From UBA961 sp041191145 (GTDB lineage: Bacteria > Bacteroidota > Ignavibacteria > Kapaibacteriales > UBA961): a stretch of DNA of 64,000 nucleotides. The stretch covers positions 10,599 through 74,598 of the forward strand of contig JBEEPK010000004.1 in NCBI GenBank assembly GCA_041191145.1, read 5' to 3'. Both the position numbers and the translations under genes were made by a program. The notes beneath the pieces were generated by a model, which was not told the origin of the DNA, did not search any database, and worked only from the letters and a program-made list of their open reading frames with translations. How positions within the stretch are numbered: position 1 is the stretch's first letter; every line of letters starts with the position of its first letter. Shown piece by piece: positions 55,845-64,000 of this stretch.

Positions 55845-57965
55845 ATGGAACAACAGAATATCATCATACAAAGAGCAAAAGTGCTCGACATCTTGCATTC
55901 TTCAGCCGAGCGATTGAAGAAGAAGCAGGGGTCTGTGATTTTTCTTTCCGGGGAAACGGGTTTTGGAAAAACCACATTATTGAGAGTATTCGAAGATTCT
56001 TCCCAAAAACAAGATAAAGCTCTTGTTTCCATGGCATCTTGTCAGGCACCTGTAGGTACTATGCAAGTAGGTATGCTACAACCGCTTGGACCATTCTTAC
56101 GCTTGATCGAAGAGTTGAAATCTTCCGAATCGGTAATGACGCCGAAGAAAAAGTTAGCAATTAATATCGGTATGACTTTGCTTACTTCTGTACCGTATTT
56201 CGGTGATTTGGTTGATGCCGTGAAAGAAATCAACCGTGATGTTCAACTATATAAAAATGAGAAAGAAAAAACTGAAGGTAAAAAAGATGAGCAAGAGAGA
56301 AAGGATTTATACCTGGAATTTTTCAGAACATTGTCTGAATGGTCTAGTAAAAGTCCTTTGATTTTAATCCTTGATGACATGCATTGGTGTGATGCAGAAT
56401 CAGCATTGCTCATTGAAAAACTAATAGAGAAGATCGATTCACTTCCCATTTTGCTTGTCATCGCATATCGAAGAAGTATTGCCGAAGAAACGCTGTCTCC
56501 ATTGCTTAGTGTATTACGAATAGTCAAAGATGATGGTAAATCTTATAGGTTTTGTGAGGTGGAGGCATTTTCCAAAACAGAGGTTCATGAATTATGCATT
56601 AGAATTCTTCCGCAATATTCCGGTAATGCTGTATTTGAATCAACTTTATTTGATAAAACATCAGGTATACCGAGTGTCGTCACTGAATATGTGAGATATT
56701 TTGCAAAAGTCACACCTTTCAAAGATGATGGTTCTGTCAAAGAAGAATTCACTCGTGGAGACCTTCTACCATCGAGTGTTCACGCGGCTTTCTCAAAGTT
56801 GATAGAGAATCTCAATGAAGAAGAAATTATGCTGCTTTCATTATGTGCTGCTGAGGGAGTGGAGAGTAGCGCTTTCATCATATCCAAACTACTTAACACT
56901 GATATTGTCACTGCAATTCGAAGAATAAAAAGAGTCCAGGCAAAGACAGGTGTATTGCGTAGTCTTGGCCCGCATGAACGCTATGGCGTGAAGACCACTT
57001 TGTTTGAATTTACACAGACCTTCTATAGAGAGTATTTTGAGAAGTCTTTGGAGTATGAAGAAAAGACAGCAATTCACAGTCAAATGATGCATGTTTTGCA
57101 AGAGCAGGCCGAAGGACTTGATGAAGTGCAAAGATCAAAGATTACACCTTATATCGTTGCACATGCAAGTGGAGCCGGCGAAAAGGAAGTTATGCAACAT
57201 GGTCTGCTTGAAATCGCACAGACATCACAGCATATGTCATTGCCGAGTATGAGTGGTTTCGCACTTCAACAGTATGATGCGAATATCAAGCAATTGACAT
57301 CGGTTGGTGAAGAATCGCCAATAGACATGAAGTTACAAAGAACAAGAATCGGAGCTGAACTTCGAGAAGATTTTGGAATGAGTGTTCTCACTCCGGAGCA
57401 AGTCGAGTATCGTGAAAATCACAATGATGATGAACCTGAAGAGCAATTGCATGAATCGATCAAAGCAGACTCAGCCGGAATGGAAAGAGAAATGATTACG
57501 TTATGCGATGAAGGGTCATATGAACAAGCTCTGAATCAAGGGAATGAATTTCTTGGTTTGCATGCGGGTTCAATACCAAAGCGTGATGAAGCCATGATTT
57601 CTTTATTGATGGCAAGAATTTCTCTTATTGTAGGTGAACATGAGAAGTCCGATCTTTTTCTTAAAGAAACCGACAGAATTCAAGAGAAAATTAAAGATCC
57701 AATTATTGAATGTCTGCTCGATAATGCCTATGCAACATATCATCTGGCCATGAATGAAGATGTTCCTGCTTGGAAGCATCTCCAGAAAGCGGCTCAATCA
57801 AGCGTGGATTTGGGGCGTGAATATCAATTGTTGACAATAGCCAATATCGCAAAATTGCTTTCGGGGACAAGAAAATCTGAAGCAAATAAATATAAGAAAG
57901 CCGCTCAAACTTTGGCAAAAGCACTGAATATGCCCTCGCTACAAACGTTGATTTCTTCTCTCTGA
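55845..57965 (+). CDS. Stand-alone AAA/STAND-type ATPase with C-terminal helical repeats
   Basis: 706 residues. Walker A LSGETGFGKTTLL (about 34-46) and Walker B LILILDDMHWCDAESALLIE belong to the AAA_16/STAND group used in large signalling ATPases (MalT-like). A winged-helix-like region (about 310-390) and TPR-like helices (about 540-700) follow. No HTH, nuclease, TIR, protease or cyclase effector domain is visible, which is unusual for a STAND protein. Neighbours (rmuC, mraZ) do not explain it. The role is unknown. Confidence 0.75.
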   Translation: MEQQNIIIQRAKVLDILHSSAERLKKKQGSVIFLSGETGFGKTTLLRVFEDSSQKQDKALVSMASCQAPVGTMQVGMLQPLGPFLRLIEELKSSESVMTPKKKLAINIGMTLLTSVPYFGDLVDAVKEINRDVQLYKNEKEKTEGKKDEQERKDLYLEFFRTLSEWSSKSPLILILDDMHWCDAESALLIEKLIEKIDSLPILLVIAYRRSIAEETLSPLLSVLRIVKDDGKSYRFCEVEAFSKTEVHELCIRILPQYSGNAVFESTLFDKTSGIPSVVTEYVRYFAKVTPFKDDGSVKEEFTRGDLLPSSVHAAFSKLIENLNEEEIMLLSLCAAEGVESSAFIISKLLNTDIVTAIRRIKRVQAKTGVLRSLGPHERYGVKTTLFEFTQTFYREYFEKSLEYEEKTAIHSQMMHVLQEQAEGLDEVQRSKITPYIVAHASGAGEKEVMQHGLLEIAQTSQHMSLPSMSGFALQQYDANIKQLTSVGEESPIDMKLQRTRIGAELREDFGMSVLTPEQVEYRENHNDDEPEEQLHESIKADSAGMEREMITLCDEGSYEQALNQGNEFLGLHAGSIPKRDEAMISLLMARISLIVGEHEKSDLFLKETDRIQEKIKDPIIECLLDNAYATYHLAMNEDVPAWKHLQKAAQSSVDLGREYQLLTIANIAKLLSGTRKSEANKYKKAAQTLAKALNMPSLQTLISSL

Positions 57966-58141
57966 TTCCTACAAAACACCGGCAAATACCTCCATTTCCA
58001 TTTTATCTTTCATATCCCTAGTGAAATCATGGCGATATGCAGATTTAATTGCCATAAAAATTACTAGATAAATTAATTGCTTGACATAATGTATTTATGA
58101 TTGCACATAAGGAAAAACTTTCGTTTTTTTGTAGCATCTTA

Positions 58142-58156
58142 GTGGGAGAAAGTGGG
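58142..58156 (+). promoter_or_regulatory. Distal MraZ-box pair
   Basis: GTGGGAGAAAGTGGG is two GTGGG repeats in 10-bp register, the known MraZ operator form. It lies about 620 bp upstream of mraZ. Part of a degenerate copy of the proximal leader. Confidence 0.55.
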
Positions 58157-58583
58157 GGATGTTTGAAATGTTCAGCAATTGCATTTGATCGTGGAGGGAA
58201 GCCATTATCAGATGTTTAGCCGGAATTCCTTGATATAAGGCATGCAGCAGCCATGAGGAAGTTCTTTGGGATTACAATTCTGGTCAACAAGAAGTCGAGA
58301 TTACGCTGAACAAACAACATCCCCTTTCCCATAATCTTTAGAATCACACACCTTAACAATAGACCTTTTTCCGTAAATCGTTTAAAATCATCCATTTGTA
58401 TCCATATGGTGCAAAATGGCGATTGGAAACTTTTGTATGATTTGGGCTTAATAAAATAACGGCAATAAAATCTTATCAAAATATCATTATTCTGGTATTA
58501 TCGTTGATTTAATGAAAAAGATGGCAAAACAAGAAAAAACAATTGGTTAAGTCATCTTGATTTGTGAGTTTTGTGTGAAAATT

Positions 58584-58638
58584 GTGGGTGAAAGTGGGGA
58601 ATGTGAAACAGGAATAGCATACTGTGGGAGAAAATGGA
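58584..58638 (+). promoter_or_regulatory. Proximal MraZ boxes
   Basis: GTGGGTGAAAGTGGG (58584-58598) and, in the same style, GTGGGAGAAAATGGA (58624-58638) about 140-190 bp upstream of mraZ. MraZ binds direct TGGG repeats with 5-nt spacers ahead of its own operon, so autoregulation is expected. Confidence 0.7.
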
Positions 58639-58775
58639 GGGAAGCCATTTTCTTTTCAGGCATAAATCAATCAAATGGCATGCAGCGATATGAGGGAGCC
58701 GAATTTGATTTATGCGCATTCGATTCCTGTCAGCATTCCCTTGAAGGCCCAATCATCAATTGCATATAACAATCA

Positions 58776-59231
58776 ATGGCTTTTTACAAAGGACAAGAAA
58801 CATATTCGGTTGACTCCAAGGGTCGATTGAATATCCCTGCAAAGATGCGGAGGGCTTTGTCTCCTGAGGCACTGAATACATTCGTGCTTACTCGAGGCTC
58901 AGACCGCTGTGTTGCTGCATATCCTTTGGATGAGTGGCGTCGTTATGAGCTTGAATATGCGAAGCTCAATCAATATGATGAACAAAGCAGATTCTTTCTC
59001 CGCACGGTATTGGCATGGAGTGAGGAAGTGGAATTGGATGGTCAGCAGCGAATCATGGTGCCAAAAAAATACCTTGATTTTGCAGGTATTGATGGAAAGG
59101 TTGTGATAGTCGGTATGATTGATCATATCGAATTGTGGCAACCCGATGAATTTGAGATATATCTCTCAAAATCTGAAGCAAGTTATGAGCAGGTTGCTTC
59201 ACAGGTGATGCAGCGTCCGAATGGGCAGTAA
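58776..59231 (+). CDS. mraZ: Transcriptional regulator MraZ
   Basis: 151 residues with two SpoVT/AbrB-like repeats: YSVDSKGRLNIPAKMRRAL and VELDGQQRIMVPKKYLDFA. MraZ controls the division and cell-wall cluster by binding repeated GTGGG boxes, two sets of which lie upstream. It overlaps rsmH by 11 bp, as in many bacteria, so translation is probably coupled. Confidence 0.95.
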   Translation: MAFYKGQETYSVDSKGRLNIPAKMRRALSPEALNTFVLTRGSDRCVAAYPLDEWRRYELEYAKLNQYDEQSRFFLRTVLAWSEEVELDGQQRIMVPKKYLDFAGIDGKVVIVGMIDHIELWQPDEFEIYLSKSEASYEQVASQVMQRPNGQ

Positions 59232-60189
59232 AAAGCAATACAAATCCAAGCGCAGACCAAGAGTCGCCGACAATCCCGAATTGCAAGAATATGATTATCA
59301 CTTGCCGGTGATGTTGAAGGAATGTTTGGATGGGCTAATGGTTCTTGGAGACTCAGGAACATATATCGATGGAACTCTGGGTGGTGGAGGTCATACCGCA
59401 GAGATTCTTGCCCGGCTGGATGAAACAGGTGTATTGATTTCTTATGATGCAGATCCTGATGCAATTGCGCATTGCAGAGAGAAATTTGCGGAGATGCTTG
59501 AGGAATCGCCATCGAAACTTTCATTGCAACAAATGAATTTTGTTTCAATGATTGAAGATGAAATACAAAATGATTCAATCTCCGGTGTCTTATTGGATCT
59601 TGGAGTATCATCAAGACAGTTGGACAAGGGGCAAAGAGGAATCAGTTATAGATTCAATACGAAATTAGATATGCGATTCGGACCGCATGGACAAACTGCG
59701 GAAGAATTGCTGAACACAGTTGAGGAGGGTCAACTCCACCATATTCTGCGAGGTTTCGGGGAAGAGCCTTTTGCAAGAATAATCGCACGGCGGATCATTG
59801 AGCGCCGCCGTGCGGCTCCTCTGCAATCAACATATGATTTGCGACATATAATTGAAGAATGCGTCCCGCCTCATATGGCATCGAAATCACTGGCAAGAGT
59901 GTTTCAGGCACTTCGAATAGCTGTGAATGGAGAATTGGATGTACTCGAGAAAACCATCAGAGGAATCATTCCAAAGTTGAAAAAAGGCGGACGAATTGTT
60001 ATTATGTCCTATCACTCATTAGAAGACAGAATTGTAAAGCATGTCTTCAAAGAATTGGCATCGAAACAGGATGATGCCATTCCGTCAATAAAAATCCTCA
60101 CCAATAAGCCGATTGAAGCCACAGATGAGGAAATTGCAAGAAATCCAAGAGCACGAACTGCTAAATTGCGAATTGCCGAAAAGTGCTGA
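59221..60189 (+). CDS. rsmH: 16S rRNA m4C1402 methyltransferase RsmH
   Basis: 322 residues. AdoMet motif YIDGTLGGGGHTAEIL, the family signatures GVLLDLGVSSRQLDKGQRGI and MRFGPHGQTAEELLN, and the C-terminal VIMSYHSLEDRIVKHVFKEL are intact. It methylates N4 of C1402 in 16S rRNA. In most bacteria ftsL and ftsI follow; here the next gene encodes a secreted protein, so the dcw cluster is cut after rsmH. Confidence 0.96.
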   Translation: MGSKKQYKSKRRPRVADNPELQEYDYHLPVMLKECLDGLMVLGDSGTYIDGTLGGGGHTAEILARLDETGVLISYDADPDAIAHCREKFAEMLEESPSKLSLQQMNFVSMIEDEIQNDSISGVLLDLGVSSRQLDKGQRGISYRFNTKLDMRFGPHGQTAEELLNTVEEGQLHHILRGFGEEPFARIIARRIIERRRAAPLQSTYDLRHIIEECVPPHMASKSLARVFQALRIAVNGELDVLEKTIRGIIPKLKKGGRIVIMSYHSLEDRIVKHVFKELASKQDDAIPSIKILTNKPIEATDEEIARNPRARTAKLRIAEKC

Positions 60190-60256
60190 CTTATCCCTTC
60201 TGAGCAAATTGCTTTTGCTATATTGCCATATATTATCACCAATACAAAAGAAAATC

Positions 60257-62452
60257 ATGCAATTTAAAAGACTCCTTTTTGCACTTGCAACACTATGCTT
60301 TATGCATTCTGTTGCTTCTTCAAATGATGTCAAATCCGTGCAAGACATAGCCGTGATATCGCCCGATTCATTGTCGATACCATCATATCTCTCAAAGCAC
60401 TTTGGTGATACCGTGATTATAAGAGGGAAGGCAGGGAATAATGTATTGATTAATGCTACCGGTGGCGACAGAAGGCCGATCATGCTCGTGGGTAAGAGTT
60501 GGTTGACATATATTTCGGGAGCTGATTCAAGCATCGAACCAAAAGCCGGAATTGCAATTTTTCAAAGAGACACAAATATTCGCACAACGCAATTTGATAA
60601 AATCAAAACAGGTGATATCATTGAATGTACGGCGATTGTGACAAATCTTCCATATGAATTGGAGGATTTTAATCAACAAAGAAGAGCATTGCCGGCACTG
60701 GAATTACTTACTTCAACACCTGTAAAAACCATTTCCAAAAATTCAGAAATGGATATTGTACCAGTTTTAAATGTATCAGATTTTTACACCGGTACGAGAG
60801 CAAGAAATCCGAAAACCTCAGCAAGTAGTTATGCAGGAAGAAAAGTAAGATTTGATTCCGTTGTGATAAGTTCTACAAGTCCTGTGATTATGTTTTCTGA
60901 TGGTAAAGGAAATGAAATTCCAATGTCAGATCAATCTGGAAACTTTACCACAAAGAATCATTTCATTGAAGAATCTCAATTTGCGAATTATACAGTAGGA
61001 CAAAAGATTTTTCAAGTGGAAGGATTTATCACCACATCATTTACATCAGGTGGTGGAGGTGGAGGTCAAGGTGGTGGATCACAATTATATACATATGCAA
61101 TTGCACCTGCTTTGCAAAAAGATGTTATTGCCGGACCCAAACCTGCGATCATAAGTTTGGTTATGCAAAGACCAGCAAAGCTCTTTCCATCATCAAAGGA
61201 CAAGATTGAGATTATCTATGATGTTTTAAGTGGTACGCATCTTGTCACCATGGAAAATATAGCACTGAATGTCTCAATTGATGGTGGTTTAACTTACAAG
61301 AAATATCCTGCCGAAGAGGATCTTACAGGAAGTTGGATTGGAAATATACCCGCTCAAGCAGCCGGGACAATCGTTCGTTATCACATATCCGCAATTGATG
61401 AAAAAGGTAATTTGTATCGCCTGCCTGTATCAACCGATTATTTCTATAAAGTTGTTGATACATATCCATCCATCGCAGATGTGAAAATGCCTGATACTAT
61501 TGATGCAATTCGCAATATGAATGGCGCATCCGTGACAATAGAAGGAATTGTCATGTGTGATTCTTCTGATATTTTTGGTGATAGATTTCAGAATCAGGCA
61601 AGAGCAGTTGTACAAGATGGAATTGGTGCATATTCTGGTGCAACATTTTACAGACAAGGTAGTAATTCCAGAGCGATGCAATTGAAGCGTGGACAAAAAG
61701 TACGTCTCATATCCAGATTGCAGGAATTCAGTGGAGTTGTGTTTTTTGGCAATATTGATTCTATAGAAGTCTTGGGTAATGAAACACCATATGCACCGGT
61801 AAAACTGAAAACTTCAGATTTCACAACAAATTCGGGTGGAATTGAGGGATCAGACAAATGGCGAGATATGCTTGTTGAATTTAACAATGTTGTGATTGGA
61901 ACAATTGAGCCATCTGCACCGCAATCAACAGGAGAATTTATTATTGTTGATGAAGCATCACAGCAAGATATGACTCAAGGAATTCGCCTTGAAACAGATG
62001 AAAGTAAATTGAAATATACTACCAGAGACAGTATTGTGTCAGTGACAAATAGAGTAAAGCCAACGATTGGTGAAAAAGTTGATTTTGTTCGGGGCATCAT
62101 TGGTGCTGATTTTCGTACAAGACGCTATAAACTTGTTCCAAGATTTGACAGAGATTTTAGCATTGTAACTTCAGTCAATGAACAAATCAATCTTAATAAT
62201 GGATTGTCATTGTTCCCCAATCCCGCTTCTGAAAGTGCATTCTTATCACATCAATCAAATAGCTCTGAAGTGATATCAATTCGCATAGCTGACATGATTA
62301 CAGGAAGAGTTCTAAAAACAATGCAAAAGTCAGCCACTTCTGATATGCAACTAATTGAATTTGGTACACATGATTTGCCGTGTGGAGTCTATTCAGTAAA
62401 TGTTCAACAAGGAATGAATGTTTCTATCATTCCATTGACAGTGAAACATTAA
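60257..62452 (+). CDS. Secreted protein with type IX secretion sorting domain
   Basis: 731 residues from ATG 60257; the frame upstream overlaps rsmH but lacks a signal. Signal peptide (about 1-22, FALATLCFMHSVAS). Two or more OB-like/beta-rich segments follow, with a Gly-rich linker TSGGGGGGQGGGSQ at about 267. The C-terminal about 75 residues (NNGLSLFPNPASESAFLSHQ ... GVYSVNVQQG) are a Por/T9SS type A sorting domain. It should be exported by the T9SS and attached to or released from the surface. Function of the body is unknown. Confidence 0.85.
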   Translation: MQFKRLLFALATLCFMHSVASSNDVKSVQDIAVISPDSLSIPSYLSKHFGDTVIIRGKAGNNVLINATGGDRRPIMLVGKSWLTYISGADSSIEPKAGIAIFQRDTNIRTTQFDKIKTGDIIECTAIVTNLPYELEDFNQQRRALPALELLTSTPVKTISKNSEMDIVPVLNVSDFYTGTRARNPKTSASSYAGRKVRFDSVVISSTSPVIMFSDGKGNEIPMSDQSGNFTTKNHFIEESQFANYTVGQKIFQVEGFITTSFTSGGGGGGQGGGSQLYTYAIAPALQKDVIAGPKPAIISLVMQRPAKLFPSSKDKIEIIYDVLSGTHLVTMENIALNVSIDGGLTYKKYPAEEDLTGSWIGNIPAQAAGTIVRYHISAIDEKGNLYRLPVSTDYFYKVVDTYPSIADVKMPDTIDAIRNMNGASVTIEGIVMCDSSDIFGDRFQNQARAVVQDGIGAYSGATFYRQGSNSRAMQLKRGQKVRLISRLQEFSGVVFFGNIDSIEVLGNETPYAPVKLKTSDFTTNSGGIEGSDKWRDMLVEFNNVVIGTIEPSAPQSTGEFIIVDEASQQDMTQGIRLETDESKLKYTTRDSIVSVTNRVKPTIGEKVDFVRGIIGADFRTRRYKLVPRFDRDFSIVTSVNEQINLNNGLSLFPNPASESAFLSHQSNSSEVISIRIADMITGRVLKTMQKSATSDMQLIEFGTHDLPCGVYSVNVQQGMNVSIIPLTVKH

Positions 62453-62464
62453 TATTTGACAAAT

Positions 62465-63124
62465 ATGAAACATCCCGTCATCATTGCTCCATCGCTTCTT
62501 TCTTCAGATTTTTCTCAATTGGAATCTGAGGTGAAGCGATGTGCACAAGCAGGTGCAGATATCTTGCATGTGGATGTCATGGATGGACATTTTGTACCAA
62601 ATATCACGATTGGTCCACTCATCGTTGAGGCCATCAGGCCGCATACATCACTTCCACTGGATTGTCATCTTATGGTAAGCAATCCGGATGCATATATACC
62701 TGCTTTTGCAAAGGCCGGTGCAGATTGGATATCAGTTCATGTTGAGGCATGCACGCATTTGCATCGTTCAATTGCGCTCATCAAAGATCATGGCAAAAGA
62801 GCGGGAGTAGTGCTCAATCCCATAACTCCGATTGAGTATGCATTTGAAGCTGCGCCATTCGTTGATTTTATATTATTGATGTCGGTCAATCCGGGATTTG
62901 GGGGACAGGCCTTTATTCCACATGTTCTGAATAAGGCAAGAAGACTGCGCAAGTATCTTGATGATTCAGGTTATGAGCATGTTGAAATCGAAATTGATGG
63001 CGGTGTGAAGACTGACAATGTGAAAGAGGTTATTGATGCCGGTGTAAATATTATTGTCAGTGGATCCGGTTTATTCTCAGGGGATATGGCTTCGAATATT
63101 GCCATCATGAAATCTTATGGTTGA
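62465..63124 (+). CDS. rpe: Ribulose-phosphate 3-epimerase
   Basis: 219 residues from ATG 62465 (a TTG three codons upstream is less likely). TIM-barrel enzyme of the pentose phosphate and Calvin cycles. IIAPSLLSSDFSQLESEV, LHVDVMDGHFVPNITIG, MSVNPGFGGQAFI and EIDGGVK place the metal-binding His and Asp residues. It follows the secreted protein by 12 bp, likely co-transcribed, and overlaps the convergent glycosyltransferase by 10 bp. Confidence 0.96.
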   Translation: MKHPVIIAPSLLSSDFSQLESEVKRCAQAGADILHVDVMDGHFVPNITIGPLIVEAIRPHTSLPLDCHLMVSNPDAYIPAFAKAGADWISVHVEACTHLHRSIALIKDHGKRAGVVLNPITPIEYAFEAAPFVDFILLMSVNPGFGGQAFIPHVLNKARRLRKYLDDSGYEHVEIEIDGGVKTDNVKEVIDAGVNIIVSGSGLFSGDMASNIAIMKSYG

Positions 63125-64000
63125 AGGGGATCTTTTCCAGTTTTATAGCCAAAGAATATTCTACTTCCTACTGCATGTGCAATGAATGGATTTGCAAGAG
63201 AATGGGGAAGAATCTTTGCAAACATTTCAGAAATCTTTCCAAAGAAAGGATGCAATGCAAATCGCATGATCCTTGCCTGCAATGAATCTCCAAGAATTTC
63301 TCCGATTCTGAATATTTCGGAGAATTTGGGGTGTTTTTTCCGAATATATCGAAGATTCACTGCCCCGAATTGTTGCATTTGATTCAAAGCAAATGGAAGT
63401 GATTTCTGCATGATTGAATATGCAATCGCTTGTTTTGCATAGCGAATTGGCAAAGGAAATTGCATGTGTAATCGATATGCAAATTCTGTGTCGCCTCCTC
63501 CGTATAATTTCATGTTCTCATCTTGTCCTCCAAGCTCAATGAATATCTTGCTTGGAAGTGCTAGGTTTCCAGTGGTGATATACTGAAATGGCACTTCTTG
63601 TCCGGATTCAAATCTCTTTTTTCCACGAGTATGCAGATAATTCGCCCAAGCATTTGTGTCTGCATTTGTATAGATGAGATCACCTGCAGAAATACAAAAT
63701 CCATTTCGTAAAATACTGAGATGTTGTTCTAGAAAATCATGCGCAGGTATGGCATCCGAATCAAGGAATGCAAGATATTCTGCTTTGATATGGGGCAATG
63801 CCAAATTTCTGGTGGCATTTCTTCCATGATTCGCTCGATCATGATGTTGCAAAATTTCGATATGCAAAGTAGAATGCAAGTATAGCTGTTCGATGGATTC
63901 TATTGTGTCATCTGTGGATCCATCGATGCAAATCAATAAGCGGAAATCTTTGATGGTTTGTTGTTCAAATCCACGAATGCAAGCCAATAATTCATCGCGA
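63115..64000 (-). CDS. Glycosyltransferase family 2, 5' end outside window
   Basis: The frame is open to the window edge, so the N-terminus is missing; the first visible residues RDELLACIRGFEQQTIKDF are those expected shortly after a family 2 start. GT-A fold with ICIDGSTDDT, HGRNATRNLA, and the metal-binding AFLDSDAIP (DxD-like). C-terminal amphipathic region with GYKTGKDPLQP end. A sugar-nucleotide-dependent transferase of unknown acceptor. Confidence 0.88.
   Translation of the reverse strand, partial: RDELLACIRGFEQQTIKDFRLLICIDGSTDDTIESIEQLYLHSTLHIEILQHHDRANHGRNATRNLALPHIKAEYLAFLDSDAIPAHDFLEQHLSILRNGFCISAGDLIYTNADTNAWANYLHTRGKKRFESGQEVPFQYITTGNLALPSKIFIELGGQDENMKLYGGGDTEFAYRLHMQFPLPIRYAKQAIAYSIMQKSLPFALNQMQQFGAVNLRYIRKKHPKFSEIFRIGEILGDSLQARIMRFALHPFFGKISEMFAKILPHSLANPFIAHAVGSRIFFGYKTGKDPLQP

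Larger units (their letters stand above)
58142..58720. repeat. Two diverged copies of the mraZ leader
   Basis: Segments at about 58142-58258 and 58584-58716 share, in the same order, the GTGGG repeats, TGGAGGGAAGCCATT (58192-58205 and 58635-58649) and GGCATGCAGC followed by ATGAGG. The interval 57966-58775 has no convincing gene; an 87-codon minus-strand frame at 58216-58479 has no recognisable features. Confidence 0.6.

Noticed and set aside
58216..58479. 87-codon minus-strand frame in the mraZ leader gap
   Set aside because: No signal, domain or RBS; it covers the distal duplicated leader, so it is probably a chance frame.

Overview
The window looks like chromosomal DNA of a member of the Bacteroidota/Chlorobiota group, most like Ignavibacteria or 'Candidatus Kapabacteria' (inference). 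Supporting signs are a C-terminal type IX secretion sorting domain (gene at 60257), a fused CcoN-CcoO oxidase, BshC for bacillithiol, the Bacteroidetes-type GlmU-like protein, a HYC/CC-type metal protein beside a 'CC' TonB receptor, an atpDC pair away from the rest of the ATP synthase, and many TAnnTTTG boxes 23-94 nt upstream of start codons. The sequence is moderately AT-rich. I see no prophage, transposase, CRISPR array or toxin-antitoxin pair; most of the window is housekeeping DNA.

Layout. 1-6.5 kb: a truncated OmpA-like protein, cbb3 oxidase CcoNO, Tag glycosylase, a CAT-anticodon tRNA with a 48-bp tandem duplication, an outer-membrane barrel and a crotonase. 6.6-16.2 kb: a phosphodiester glycosidase-domain protein, an NlpC/P60 peptidase, a peptide-binding lipoprotein, two small unknowns, DnaN, HPr, GmhA and ComEC. 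16.3-19.7 kb: a double amidohydrolase, then tRNA-Asp and tRNA-Ala. 19.9-27.7 kb: a CBS-domain membrane protein, the metal/TonB pair, RibE, BshC, polyprenyl synthase and TatC. 27.7-33.3 kb: a possible origin, DnaA, SmpB, an RNA methyltransferase, HrcA, NuoJ and NuoK. 33.3-36.7 kb: a candidate structured RNA, then a cytochrome c/TauE-SafE/FixH/CcoG operon. 36.8-47.4 kb: GlmU-like protein, a second candidate RNA, AtpD/AtpC, HmgA, PurE, three glycosyltransferases and citrate synthase. 47.4-58 kb: a methyltransferase, twin TPR-LuxR regulators, tRNA-Val, a membrane pyrophosphatase, RmuC and an AAA ATPase. 58-64 kb: a duplicated MraZ operator region, MraZ-RsmH, a secreted protein, Rpe and a partial glycosyltransferase.

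How the genes work together. Respiration is represented by CcoNO, its maturation genes, two complex I subunits, F1-ATPase beta/epsilon and a K+-dependent-type membrane pyrophosphatase. Several normally clustered sets (nuo, atp, cco, dcw, dnaA-dnaN) appear only as fragments. Cell-surface functions are OmpA, NlpC/P60, GmhA, heptosyltransferase-like and other glycosyltransferases, and the MraZ-RsmH division switch.

The most interesting non-coding signals are two structured, terminator-bounded intergenic elements (33374-33606 and 38139-38307), the second behind a sigma-54-like box, and a degenerate second copy of the mraZ operator region about 440 bp upstream of the first.
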